DNA of 64,000 nucleotides from Granulicella tundricola MP5ACTX9 (GTDB taxonomy: Bacteria > Acidobacteriota > Terriglobia > Terriglobales > Acidobacteriaceae), in NCBI RefSeq assembly GCF_000178975.2, contig NC_015064.1:3844001-3908000 (forward strand), read 5' to 3'. The stretch's first letter is position 1, and every line of letters starts with the position of its first letter. Below are positions 46,172 through 54,179 of the stretch, one piece after another. The notes under the pieces were generated by a model that ran no database searches, was not told the DNA's origin, and saw only the letters and a program-made list of their open reading frames with translations. The position numbers were made by a program, and so were the translations under genes.

Positions 46172-46374
46172 GTCATTCTGACCCTGTAAGGGGAAGAACC
46201 TCCGTAGTTGCTGTTGCCGCTGCTTTGTTCTTGTTTGTTTTGGTCGTCATTCTGAGCGAAGCTCAGAACCTCCGTATTCGCAGTTGCAGTTGCCTTTGTT
46301 TGTCTTGGTCGTCATTCTGAGCGGAGCTCAGAACCTCCGTATTGGCATTGGCAGTTGCAGTTGCTCTTGCATTC
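46172..46374 (+). repeat. Array of three GTCATTCTGAGC palindromic repeats (copies a, b, c)
   Basis: Copies begin at 46172 (variant stem around ACCCTGTAAGGGG), 46246 (TTCTGAGC-GAA-GCTCAGAA) and 46311 (TTCTGAGC-GGA-GCTCAGAA), each followed by CCTCCGTA and a (GC)AGTTGC-rich tail. Unit lengths are ~74 and 65 bp. They fill the 259-bp gap between the transglutaminase and CocE genes and point in the direction of both. Confidence 0.75.
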
Positions 46375-46413
46375 GTACCCACAGTTCATACTCGCCAAAG
46401 GACGCCACAAACA

Positions 46414-48390
46414 ATGCGCCTCCCCCTCACCGCCCTCCTCCTCCTCACCCCCATCGCCTTCGCTCAAGGCCGCCGTGCCCCCATGTCCCCCGAAGAAACC
46501 CAGGCCCTCATCGCCAAGCGCCAATCCATAGAAAAACAGCTCGAAGACATAGCCGTCATCGACCGCAAAGTCATGGTCCCCATGCGTGACGGCATCCACG
46601 TAGCCACCGACATCTACCGCCCCAAAGACACCACCAAAACCTACCCCATCATCTTCAGCCGCACCCCCTACAACTTCAACTTCTGGGACGTAAGGCTCGG
46701 CACCTACCGCGACATGAGCCAGGAGCTCGACGCCGTCAAGCGCGGCTACGTCCTCATTGAAATGAACGAGCGCGGCCACTTCTTCTCCGAAGGCAACTAC
46801 GACATCCTCGGCGCGCCCCTCACGGACGCCGACGATCAGTTCAACTGGATGGGCACCCAGCCCTGGTCGAACGGCAAGGTCGGCCTCATCGGCTGCTCCT
46901 CAACAGCAGAGTGGCAGATGGCCGCCGCATCCCTCGGCAACAAGCACCTCACCACCATCATCCCGCAATCCTTCGGCGCGGGAGTAGGCAAGGTAGGCCC
47001 ATACAACGAGCAGGGCAACTGGTATCGCGGCGGCGCGGTCCAGATGCTCTTCATCGACTGGCTCGCCGGCGAACAAAACCAGATCCGCCCCAACTTCCCT
47101 CCCGGAACCTCCCAGGCCGATCTCATCCAGGGCTCCAAACTCTTCGACCTCTCCATCAGCCCCCCACCCGTAGACTGGGCCAAAGCCTTCGAGCATCTCC
47201 CTGAAAAGGACATCATCTCCGCAGCCGGCGGCCCCAAAGGCATCTTCTCCGACAAGATGCCCAACACCACCGGCGGAGCCATGATCGAGCGCACCCCAAA
47301 CGACCCAGCCTGGCGCAAAGGCGGTCTCTGGCAGTCCGACACCATGCCCATCAACGTCCCCGGCTTCTGGTTCATGACCTGGTACGACGTCTCCATCGGC
47401 CCCAACCTCGCCGCCTATAACTTCGTCCGCAGCACCGCTAAGGGCGAAGCCGCCAACCAGCAGTACGCCGTCATCGCCCCCACCCTGCACTGCGGCTACA
47501 CCCGCGCCACCGAGCACACCGTCGTCGGCGAGCGCGACATGGGCGACGCACGCCTCGACTGGGGCGCCATGACCTACGCCTGGTTCGATCACTTCCTCAA
47601 GGGCGAAGACAACAAGTTCCTTGAGAAGACCCCCAAGGTCCAGTACTACACCATGGGCCTCAACAAGTGGCAGCACTCCGAAACCTGGCCCCCTGAGGGC
47701 GCAAAGCCCGTCACCCTCACGCTCGCCAGCGCAGGCCACGCCAACACCCTCCACGGCGATGGCAAGCTCATCTTCCCCATCAGCGTCCCCGTCCGCCGCT
47801 CCGTCCCCACCCCTGACGTCCCAGATCACTTCACCTACGACCCCATGCACCCCACCCCAAGCTACGGCGGCAACGTCTGCTGCGCCGCCAACACCATCCC
47901 CGGCATGGGCGGCGCGCTCGACCAGCGCAAGATGGAGGAGCGTGACGACATCCTCGTCTACACCTCAGACCCGTTGACGGAGCCAATGGAACTCTCCGGC
48001 CCCATCACCGCCACCCTCTACGTCTCCTCAGACGTCAAGGACACCGACGTCACCGTCAAGCTCATCGACGTAGACGCCGAAGGCAAGGCCTACAACCTCG
48101 ACGAAACCATCCAACGCCTCCGGTACCGTGAAGGCGACGACAAGATGGTCTGGATGGAAAAGGACAAGGTCTACAAGGTCACCCTCACCCCCATGAATAC
48201 CAGCAACCTCTTCCCCGCCGGCCACCGCATCCGCCTCGAAGTAGCGGGCTCCAACTTCCCCCGCTTCGACCGCAACCTCAACACCGGCGGCAACAACTAC
48301 GACGAAACCACCGCCGTCACCGCCCACACCGCAATCCACCACAGCACCCAATACCCCAGCACCATCACGGTCACCGTCGCAAAGCACTAA
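46414..48390 (+). CDS. Exported CocE/NonD-family hydrolase (X-Pro dipeptidyl-peptidase-like)
   Basis: 658-aa alpha/beta hydrolase with a signal peptide ('RLPLTALLLLTPIAFAQ'). Related to cocaine esterase, glutaryl-7-ACA acylase and X-Pro dipeptidyl peptidases. N-terminal 'VMVPMRDGIHVATDIYRPKD' and 'IIFSRTPYNFNF' are family signatures. The nucleophile region is 'GKVGLIGCSSTAEWQMAAAS' (G-x-S context, without the more common GGSYGG). His region: 'IAPTLHCGYTRATEHTVVGE'. The C-terminal jelly-roll domain contains 'ILVYTSDPLTEPMELSGPIT'. ATG 46414 is chosen because it starts the signal peptide; an earlier in-frame start lies inside the repeats. Substrate unknown: ester or acylated amine. Confidence 0.88.
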   Translation: MRLPLTALLLLTPIAFAQGRRAPMSPEETQALIAKRQSIEKQLEDIAVIDRKVMVPMRDGIHVATDIYRPKDTTKTYPIIFSRTPYNFNFWDVRLGTYRDMSQELDAVKRGYVLIEMNERGHFFSEGNYDILGAPLTDADDQFNWMGTQPWSNGKVGLIGCSSTAEWQMAAASLGNKHLTTIIPQSFGAGVGKVGPYNEQGNWYRGGAVQMLFIDWLAGEQNQIRPNFPPGTSQADLIQGSKLFDLSISPPPVDWAKAFEHLPEKDIISAAGGPKGIFSDKMPNTTGGAMIERTPNDPAWRKGGLWQSDTMPINVPGFWFMTWYDVSIGPNLAAYNFVRSTAKGEAANQQYAVIAPTLHCGYTRATEHTVVGERDMGDARLDWGAMTYAWFDHFLKGEDNKFLEKTPKVQYYTMGLNKWQHSETWPPEGAKPVTLTLASAGHANTLHGDGKLIFPISVPVRRSVPTPDVPDHFTYDPMHPTPSYGGNVCCAANTIPGMGGALDQRKMEERDDILVYTSDPLTEPMELSGPITATLYVSSDVKDTDVTVKLIDVDAEGKAYNLDETIQRLRYREGDDKMVWMEKDKVYKVTLTPMNTSNLFPAGHRIRLEVAGSNFPRFDRNLNTGGNNYDETTAVTAHTAIHHSTQYPSTITVTVAKH

Positions 48391-48443
48391 GCCGGAAGGA
48401 TGATGGTTAGAGGATGCCTGATTTTGGATGTGCACGCTTTATC

Positions 48444-49271
48444 TCAATCAGCAGTTCCTTGGATAAACTGCACTGCTGCCTTACGCATGGTTCGTCTTTC
48501 GGAGTCCGTTAAGTCCCGGCTAATCAAGTGACGGCAGGTCCCAAGGATTGGCCGATCATATTGCGCCGGAATAGATGGATTAGAAGCGACCAACCCACGA
48601 AGCCGCTCCATCTCGTCCAACGAGACTTGAGATAAGATGTCGTGGATTGAACGTGCCACTGCGTTTTCGAATGTAAGCGAAACTTCTACAGGTTGCTTCG
48701 CTGCAACTGGAACTGCTGGGATAGCTGCTAACGCACCGTAATGCTTCATGAACTTAGCCACGTCAATCTTTGGTATTTCATGAACTGTGTCGGCTTCCTG
48801 CCGAAGCAACTGAGATTGAGAAGCACTGCTGGGCTCGAGACCAACCAGGTGAACTCTCACGCCAAAACTCTGTGCGATCTGCACAGCCACGCGCATATCG
48901 CCATCCCCCGTAACGATCACAGCATCGGAGATCGCCTGGTTTCTTGCCAGATCAATAAGATCGGTAACCAATAGCGAATCGACACCCTTCTGCTGTCCGG
49001 CACTATTGATAGACCCAAGGCGCACCTTGACGTCGGCCATATCCGCAAGAACCAACTGCTCCGCGGTCATTCCATTCTTGGCCCCGTCATACCAGTAAAT
49101 CCGCAGAAGTTGAGCTCCCGCACTCAGGTTCAACGCCAAGGACTTGAGCTGATTGATCAACTCAGCTTCGTCGAGCCGAAGGGAAGGTCGAGCCGCGTTG
49201 GCACCCGTCAAGCTCACCGCAGACTGTGAATACAAATATCCTGCGTCGACAAACACTGCATTTCTTTGCAT
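48444..49271 (-). CDS. NYN-domain (LabA/DUF88-like) putative ribonuclease
   Basis: ~275-aa protein with an N-terminal NYN domain, a PIN-related RNase fold. Acidic metal-site positions: Asp in 'RNAVFVDAGYLYSQSAVS', Asp in 'QQKGVDSLLVTDLIDLARNQ' and the Asp pair in 'AVIVTGDGDMRVAVQIAQSF'. The C-terminal third ('ARSIHDILSQVSLDEMERLR' and 'HLISRDLTDSERRTMRKAAV') is helical and may be a small winged-helix or OST-HTH-like module; that is a guess. ATG 49271 starts right at the domain, so the 26 residues encoded by the longer frame, which runs through a GC palindrome, are excluded. Probably acts on RNA in the cytosol. Confidence 0.85.
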   Translation of the reverse strand: MQRNAVFVDAGYLYSQSAVSLTGANAARPSLRLDEAELINQLKSLALNLSAGAQLLRIYWYDGAKNGMTAEQLVLADMADVKVRLGSINSAGQQKGVDSLLVTDLIDLARNQAISDAVIVTGDGDMRVAVQIAQSFGVRVHLVGLEPSSASQSQLLRQEADTVHEIPKIDVAKFMKHYGALAAIPAVPVAAKQPVEVSLTFENAVARSIHDILSQVSLDEMERLRGLVASNPSIPAQYDRPILGTCRHLISRDLTDSERRTMRKAAVQFIQGTAD

Positions 49272-49284
49272 AAGCTGTAGCTCC

Positions 49285-49321
49285 AAATAGTACGGGGCCC
49301 CCGCAGGGGCCCCTAAATAGT
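49285..49321. repeat. GC palindrome flanked by 7-bp direct repeats
   Basis: GGGGCCCC - CGCA - GGGGCCCC (49294-49313) forms a very stable hairpin in the 5' leader of the NYN gene. AAATAGT occurs on both sides (49285-49291 and 49315-49321). Confidence 0.6.
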
Positions 49322-49379
49322 CCGGCGGTGAAACCATAGACGCCACCATCGGAGACTAAATACTAACAGAAGCCCAGAA

Positions 49380-50207
49380 TCAAAGGTTCAACTTCTTGAA
49401 CACCCGCTCCGGGATATGCCGGATGATGAACATGATCGGCTGCCACTGGAACGGCACATAAAGATTGTCCGTCCCATTGTCGATCGCCTTCACAATCGTA
49501 GCCGCCACCTTGTTAACGTCCGCAAACTTTTCAGACCCAGGCATGGAAGCGGTCATCGCCGTCCGGGTCGGACCCGGCTTAATCGTGATGACGTGCACAC
49601 CCTCGCGATCCACCCGATTACGCAGCCCCGCCAGGAATGCGCTCAAGCCAGCCTTCGAAGCGCCATAAACGTAGTTCGACTTGCGGCCACGATCGCCCGC
49701 AACCGAAGACAGCACCGCCAGCGTGCCCGCATGACGCTGCACGCAGAAGTTTGCCAGCCACGTCAGCAGCGACACCGCGGACATCAGGTTCGTATGCAGA
49801 ATCTGCGCCGCAACCTCAAAGTTCTGCTCAGCCTCGGTCTGGTCGCCCAGAACGCCATGCGCCAGATACGCAATATCCATGCCGGTCAGCGAGTTGATCG
49901 CATGCGCCAGCAGTGCCGGATGGCTGGACGTGTCATCCAGATCCGCGACAGCCGTGTCCACATAGCTCGCACCGCGCGTTTTCAGATCTGCCGCGACAGC
50001 ATCCAGCTTCTGCTGATTGCGCCCGACCAGAAACAGGCTCGCACCCTGCTGCGCCCAGATCCGGCACGTCGCCTCAGCGATCCCTGAAGTCGCGCCCAGC
50101 ACCAGGATCTTGCGCGGCACCTGGTTCACTGCAGGTTCGGAACGGCGGGTCTGCAAACGTTCAGTCGTAGAAGCGGAGGAATCTTGATTCGGGGGATAGG
50201 TGCTCAT
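49380..50207 (-). CDS. SDR-family oxidoreductase, DprE2-like
   Basis: ~275-aa short-chain dehydrogenase. Rossmann motif 'ILVLGATSGIAEATCRIWAQ', NAD-site 'AYLAHGVLGDQ', catalytic Ser in 'TLAVLSSVAGDRG', Tyr-x3-Lys in 'SNYVYGASKAGLSAFLAGL', and 'VHVITIKPGPTRTAMTASMP' after it. It overlaps the FAD-oxidase gene by 4 bp (ATGA). In mycobacteria DprE1 (FAD oxidase) and DprE2 (SDR) together epimerise decaprenylphosphoryl ribose to arabinose; the pairing here suggests a polyprenyl-phosphate or related sugar epimerase. The start at 50207 is set by the overlap; the longer frame would run into the partner gene. Confidence 0.87.
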   Translation of the reverse strand: MSTYPPNQDSSASTTERLQTRRSEPAVNQVPRKILVLGATSGIAEATCRIWAQQGASLFLVGRNQQKLDAVAADLKTRGASYVDTAVADLDDTSSHPALLAHAINSLTGMDIAYLAHGVLGDQTEAEQNFEVAAQILHTNLMSAVSLLTWLANFCVQRHAGTLAVLSSVAGDRGRKSNYVYGASKAGLSAFLAGLRNRVDREGVHVITIKPGPTRTAMTASMPGSEKFADVNKVAATIVKAIDNGTDNLYVPFQWQPIMFIIRHIPERVFKKLNL

Positions 50208-51601
50208 TGGCCTGGACGGTCTCCGGTAACGCGCTCCCAGAAACTGGAAGTCAACATCGGGTCGCGGAAGCGGGCGAGTTGCTCCCACTGCGGGTAAAAG
50301 GTCTGGAACTGCGAAGCCGTCATCGCCGCATCCTTCGCAGGATAAAGCCTGCCGCCAAAGTCGCGTGTCATGTCTGCCAGCCGTTCGAACAACGGAAACG
50401 TCACATCCGCCTTGATCGGAAAATCGAGCGCCAGCGTAATCCCCGGCTGCGGAAAGCTCATCAGCCCCGGCGAAGGAACGTCGCCAAAGGCCTTCAGCAC
50501 AGCCAGAAAACTAGCCAGCCCGGACTCCGCCACCTCACGCAGGATCGCAATCGTCCCCTCGCGCGCCGACTCCCACGGAATCGCGTACTGGAACTGCAGC
50601 AGGCCGGACTTGCCGTACAACCGGTTCCAGTGCAGCACCTTATCCAGCGGATAGAAGAACGGCTCATAGTCCTGCAGCGCCTGCACCCTGGGCTTCATCT
50701 GCTTATGAAAAAACGCCGTATTGAACAGCGAGACAGTCGCGTGGTTCAGCGCAAAACCCGGCGCATCGAACGGAAACACCAGCTTCGGCTCCGGGCTCGG
50801 CTTCAACTCACCGGGGATCCGCGAGTGGTCCCCCTGCATGAACACGCCACGCGCAAAGTTTTTGCCGGTAGAGGCGCAGTCGATCCAGCTCACCGTGTAC
50901 TCGACGGACTGGGATTGCTGGGTGAGGTCCAGGAACTCGTCGATCCCATGGAACTGGATGCCCTCGTAGTCGATCATCCGGCTCACAATCGGCCGCAGCC
51001 GCACCTGCGCCCACGGAATCAGCCCCGTCAGCCCCAGCCCGCCGATCGTCGCCGCAAACCAGTCCGGATTCTCCGTCTGCGAGCACCGCCGGTGAGAACC
51101 ATCCGACCGCACCAGCTCAAACTGCGTCACATGGCTGCCAAAAGTCCCCGCCACATGATGATTCTTGCCATGAATATCGTTGGCGATCGCGCCGCCCAGC
51201 GTCACGTACTTGGTCCCCGGCGTCACCGGCAGGAAGAACCCCCGCGGCACCGCAAAGTCCAGGATCTGCGCCAGCGTAATTCCCGCCTCGGCCGTCAGCA
51301 GCCCGGTCTCAGGATCGAACGAGAGCAGGCGGTTCATGCTCGTCGTCAGCAGCAGGTTGCCGCCGTTCAGCAGGCAGGAATCGCCATAGCTCCGGCCCAT
51401 CCCCACCGGCAACGCGCCGTTGTGGAGCCCATCCAGCTTGGCCGGAAAGTCCTGCTGCCACTGCAGCGGAACGATGTTGCCGGGGTACTTCGGATAGCGG
51501 CCCCAGGATTCAAACTCCGCTCCGCCCTTTTGCTCGGCGGAGCGTGCGCCACCCGCGGCTTCCGTGGAGTCGGACGTACTGGAGGATGCGCTTTGCGGCA
51601 T
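50204..51601 (-). CDS. FAD-binding oxidoreductase, DprE1-like
   Basis: 465-aa VAO/PCMH-fold flavoprotein. FAD-binding landmarks: 'ALPVGMGRSYGDSCLLNGG' and 'TPGTKYVTLGGAIANDIHGK' followed by 'NHH' (the DprE1-type segment), then 'WFAATIGGLGLTGLIPWAQV'. The C-terminal substrate-cap part includes 'GKSGLLQFQYAIPWESAREG' and 'GRLYPAKDAAMTASQFQTFY', a pattern seen in DprE1-like and D-arabinono-lactone oxidase-like enzymes. The first ~30 residues are Ser/Ala/Glu-rich and probably disordered. Coupled to the SDR gene by a 4-bp overlap. Likely oxidises the 2'-OH of a polyprenyl-linked sugar; substrate inferred. Confidence 0.87.
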   Translation of the reverse strand: MPQSASSSTSDSTEAAGGARSAEQKGGAEFESWGRYPKYPGNIVPLQWQQDFPAKLDGLHNGALPVGMGRSYGDSCLLNGGNLLLTTSMNRLLSFDPETGLLTAEAGITLAQILDFAVPRGFFLPVTPGTKYVTLGGAIANDIHGKNHHVAGTFGSHVTQFELVRSDGSHRRCSQTENPDWFAATIGGLGLTGLIPWAQVRLRPIVSRMIDYEGIQFHGIDEFLDLTQQSQSVEYTVSWIDCASTGKNFARGVFMQGDHSRIPGELKPSPEPKLVFPFDAPGFALNHATVSLFNTAFFHKQMKPRVQALQDYEPFFYPLDKVLHWNRLYGKSGLLQFQYAIPWESAREGTIAILREVAESGLASFLAVLKAFGDVPSPGLMSFPQPGITLALDFPIKADVTFPLFERLADMTRDFGGRLYPAKDAAMTASQFQTFYPQWEQLARFRDPMLTSSFWERVTGDRPGQ

Positions 51602-51632
51602 AAATTCAGAATACCTTGTGGTGGAAATAGAA

Positions 51633-51659
51633 GAGGCACGGCTTTATGGGCCGTGCCTC
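51633..51659 (-). terminator. Intrinsic terminator downstream of rplT
   Basis: GAGGCACGGC - TTTATG - GCCGTGCCTC hairpin, followed on the minus strand by TTCTATTT. It lies 20 bp after the rplT stop. Confidence 0.8.
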
Positions 51660-51678
51660 GTTGGATGCGACGAACAAG

Positions 51679-52086
51679 CTAGACGGCGGCGGCTTCTGCC
51701 TTCTGACGATCCGCATGACCCTGCGCAGCGTTCGCACGGGCAGACTTCGCCACCTCAACCAGCGCGGTAAAACCGGCGGCGTCGTTGGCTGCAATGTCAG
51801 CCAGGATCTTGCGATCCAGCGTGTTGCCGGCCAGCTTCAGGCCGTTGATGAACGTCGAGTAGCTCATGCCGTTCTTCAGGGCACCAGCTCCGATACGGAC
51901 AATCCACAGCGAGCGATACTGACGCTTCTTCTGCTTGCGGCCCGTATAGGCGAACTTGAGTCCACGCTCAACGGCCTCTTGGGCAGCCTGGTACAGCTTG
52001 GATTTCGTGAGGAAGTAACCGCTCGCGCGCTTGAGAATCTTGCGGCGGCGATCTGCGCGTTTAGTACTCCGTTTTACACGGGGCAT
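51679..52086 (-). CDS. rplT: 50S ribosomal protein L20
   Basis: Early-assembly 23S rRNA-binding protein of the large subunit; in several bacteria it also represses its own operon. 135 aa: 'PRVKRSTKRADRRRKILKRA' (basic N-terminal extension), 'GYFLTKSKLYQAAQEAVERG', 'YTGRKQKKRQYRSLWIVRIG' and 'YSTFINGLKLAGNTLDRKIL' match L20 exactly; the last ~15 residues are an extra Ala/Gln-rich tail. Downstream of rpmI by 189 bp on the same strand. The usual infC partner is not adjacent. Confidence 0.97.
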   Translation of the reverse strand: MPRVKRSTKRADRRRKILKRASGYFLTKSKLYQAAQEAVERGLKFAYTGRKQKKRQYRSLWIVRIGAGALKNGMSYSTFINGLKLAGNTLDRKILADIAANDAAGFTALVEVAKSARANAAQGHADRQKAEAAAV

Positions 52087-52275
52087 CGTAATCTCCTGTT
52101 TGCGTACTTCGTTTAAGCGGCTGGTGGAAAGGCTTCCACTTCACTCGCCTGTAGCACATTCTGATCTCAATGGAGGTCGCTTACGCTCGCTCCAGGGGCC
52201 TTTACGCTTTGCTGACCCTTTGCTTTGCAGCAGCTCGATCAAAACAATTCAACTTACCCACACCAGAGCAGAAGC

Positions 52276-52473
52276 TCAGGCGTAAGGAAGCATACGGGAC
52301 ACGTTGTAGTGATCCGCATCCGAGACCAGACCAGACTTGCCCAGACGGCTCTTGGTCTTGTTGTTCTTGGACGTCAGGATGTGCCGCATCTTCGAATGAC
52401 CGCGCTTGAACTTGCCCGTGCCGGTCTTCGTGAAGCGCTTTGCAGCTCCCGAGTGTGTTTTCAACTTTGGCAT
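52276..52473 (-). CDS. rpmI: 50S ribosomal protein L35
   Basis: 65-aa basic ribosomal protein beginning 'MPKLKTHSGAAKRFTKTGTG', with 'GHSKMRHILTSKNNKTKSRL' and an end 'SDADHYNVSRMLPYA', all diagnostic of L35. The ATG at 52473 is fixed by the invariant MPKLKT start; upstream in-frame codons are not part of the gene. The leader contains a small perfect hairpin GAACC-GACA-GGTTC that may have a regulatory role. Confidence 0.97.
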   Translation of the reverse strand: MPKLKTHSGAAKRFTKTGTGKFKRGHSKMRHILTSKNNKTKSRLGKSGLVSDADHYNVSRMLPYA

Positions 52474-52570
52474 GATGATTCCCTTAGTAGTTCTGAACCT
52501 GTCGGTTCTGAGCCCGGAGAACTCCCGGACACACTTCTGCACAACTCTCCAAGTGTACACGATCCAGGGC

Positions 52571-52801
52571 TCAAAACCCGTAGTTCTTCCGCCGCAGCGC
52601 ATTCTTGTACTCGTCGCGAGCCTTCTTGGCCGTCAACTCAACATCATGCAGCGCTAGCCCGGCCGTATCCCAGGCCTCCATCTGCACCATCGAGTGATCG
52701 TCCGTAGCCAGTTCCTCTTCCGCATGGATCGCCTCCACCCACGCATCCACGGCCTGCCGGTAGTTGCTCAAAAGCTGATCGAAGTCATCCGTCTTAGTCA
52801 T
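52571..52801 (-). CDS. Small hypothetical protein, 76 aa
   Basis: Begins 'MTKTDDFDQLLSNYRQAVDA', continues 'WVEAIHAEEELATDDHSMVQ' and ends with a basic helix 'KKARDEYKNALRRKNYGF'. Entirely helical and amphipathic; reads like a small coiled-coil or helical-hairpin protein. I chose the ATG at 52801 because sequence upstream of it in the longer frame is not protein-like. It lies 97 bp upstream of rpmI on the same strand and diverges from rocD. Function unknown. Confidence 0.65.
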   Translation of the reverse strand: MTKTDDFDQLLSNYRQAVDAWVEAIHAEEELATDDHSMVQMEAWDTAGLALHDVELTAKKARDEYKNALRRKNYGF

Positions 52802-52946
52802 AAGCGCGAAGCTACGGCCCACCGCGAGGCCCGTCAATCGCCGTCGCGAAGGATTCACCGTACATTGACGCAACCTCCGCAAGCCCCATTCGCCCGCGCA
52901 GACAGGTATCCTAGAAAAACAGCAAATCTTCCAGCACGAGGTTCCC

Positions 52947-54179
52947 ATGCCCACGGCCGATCTTGCATCAGAAACCACCGCCGCCCTGACGGCTTCAGAG
53001 CTCATCGCCCTTGAAGACCAGTACGGCGCCCACAACTACCATCCCCTCGACGTCGTCATCACCCACGCCTCCGGAGCCTGGGTCACGGACATCGACGGCA
53101 AGCGCTACCTCGACTTCCTCGCCGCCTACTCCGCCGTCAACCAGGGCCACTGCCACCCCGCCATCCTCGCGGCCATGATCGAGCAAGCCCGGAAGGTCAC
53201 CCTCACCTCCCGCGCCTTCCGCAACGACCAGCTCCCCCTCCTCTACCGTGACCTCCACGCCCTCACCGGCTTTGAGATGGCCCTCCCCATGAACTCCGGC
53301 GTAGAAGCCGTCGAGACCGCCATCAAAGCCGCCCGCAAGTGGGGCCTCACCGTCAAAGGTGTCCCCGCCGGCACCGCCGAGATCCTCGTCTGCGGCAACA
53401 ACTTCCACGGCCGCACCATCGCCGTCGTAGGCTTCTCGTCCGAATCCCAGTACAAGTGCGGCTTCGGCCCCTTCCCCACCGGCTTCAAGCAGGTCCCCTT
53501 CGGCGACGTCGAAGCAATTCGCGCCTCCATCAAGCCCAACACCGTCGCCATCCTCGTAGAACCCGTCCAGGGCGAAGCCGGCATCATCGTCCCCCCCGCC
53601 GGCTACCTCCGCGAGCTCCGCGAACTCTGCGACGAGCACGACCTCCTCCTCATGTGCGACGAGATCCAGTCCGGCCTCGGCCGCACCGGCAAGCTCTTCG
53701 CCTTCGAGCACGACAACATCCGCCCCGACGTCTGCATCATCGGCAAAGCCCTCTCCGGCGGCTTCTACCCCGTCTCCGCCGTCCTCGCCAGCCGAGAGAT
53801 CCTCGGCGTCTTCACCCCCGGCGACCACGGCAGCACCTTCGGCGGCAATCCCCTGGCCTGCGCCGTAGCCCGCGCCGCCTTGAAGGTTCTAGTCGACGAA
53901 GATCTCCCCGCCCGCTCCGCCGACCTAGGCGCCTACGCCCTCGCCCGCCTGCAAAGCCTCAACCTCCCCCAGATCGTCGCAGTCCGCGGCAAAGGCCTAT
54001 GGATCGGCCTCGAGCTCAACATCAAAGCCCGCCCCATCTGCGAAGCCCTCAAAGACCGCGGCCTCCTCTGCAAAGAAACCCACGACACCGTCATCCGCCT
54101 GGCCCCCCCGCTCATGATCAGCAAGGAAGACCTGGCCTGGGGCCTGGACCAGATTGAGGCTGTGCTTAAAGCGAACTAA
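52947..54179 (+). CDS. rocD: Ornithine--oxo-acid transaminase
   Basis: Class III PLP aminotransferase converting ornithine and 2-oxoglutarate to glutamate semialdehyde and glutamate, linking arginine and proline metabolism. 410 aa. Motifs: N-terminal 'YGAHNYHPLDVVITHASGAW', 'YLDFLAAYSAVNQGHCHPAI' (RocD-specific), 'PMNSGVEAVETAIKAARKWG', 'LVEPVQGEAGIIVPPAGYLR', 'LLMCDEIQSGLGRTGKLFAF' (PLP Asp region) and the Schiff-base Lys in 'IIGKALSGGFYPVSAVLA'. GAGG precedes the ATG. The DUF817 gene begins at the next base after the stop. Confidence 0.95.
   Translation: MPTADLASETTAALTASELIALEDQYGAHNYHPLDVVITHASGAWVTDIDGKRYLDFLAAYSAVNQGHCHPAILAAMIEQARKVTLTSRAFRNDQLPLLYRDLHALTGFEMALPMNSGVEAVETAIKAARKWGLTVKGVPAGTAEILVCGNNFHGRTIAVVGFSSESQYKCGFGPFPTGFKQVPFGDVEAIRASIKPNTVAILVEPVQGEAGIIVPPAGYLRELRELCDEHDLLLMCDEIQSGLGRTGKLFAFEHDNIRPDVCIIGKALSGGFYPVSAVLASREILGVFTPGDHGSTFGGNPLACAVARAALKVLVDEDLPARSADLGAYALARLQSLNLPQIVAVRGKGLWIGLELNIKARPICEALKDRGLLCKETHDTVIRLAPPLMISKEDLAWGLDQIEAVLKAN

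Noticed and set aside
46172..46374. CRISPR array
   Set aside because: Units are imperfect palindromes of variable length without constant repeats separated by unique spacers, and no cas genes are present.
50207..51682. 491-codon open frame antisense to the DprE1-like gene
   Set aside because: Arg/Gln/His-rich shadow; the minus strand has FAD-binding motifs.
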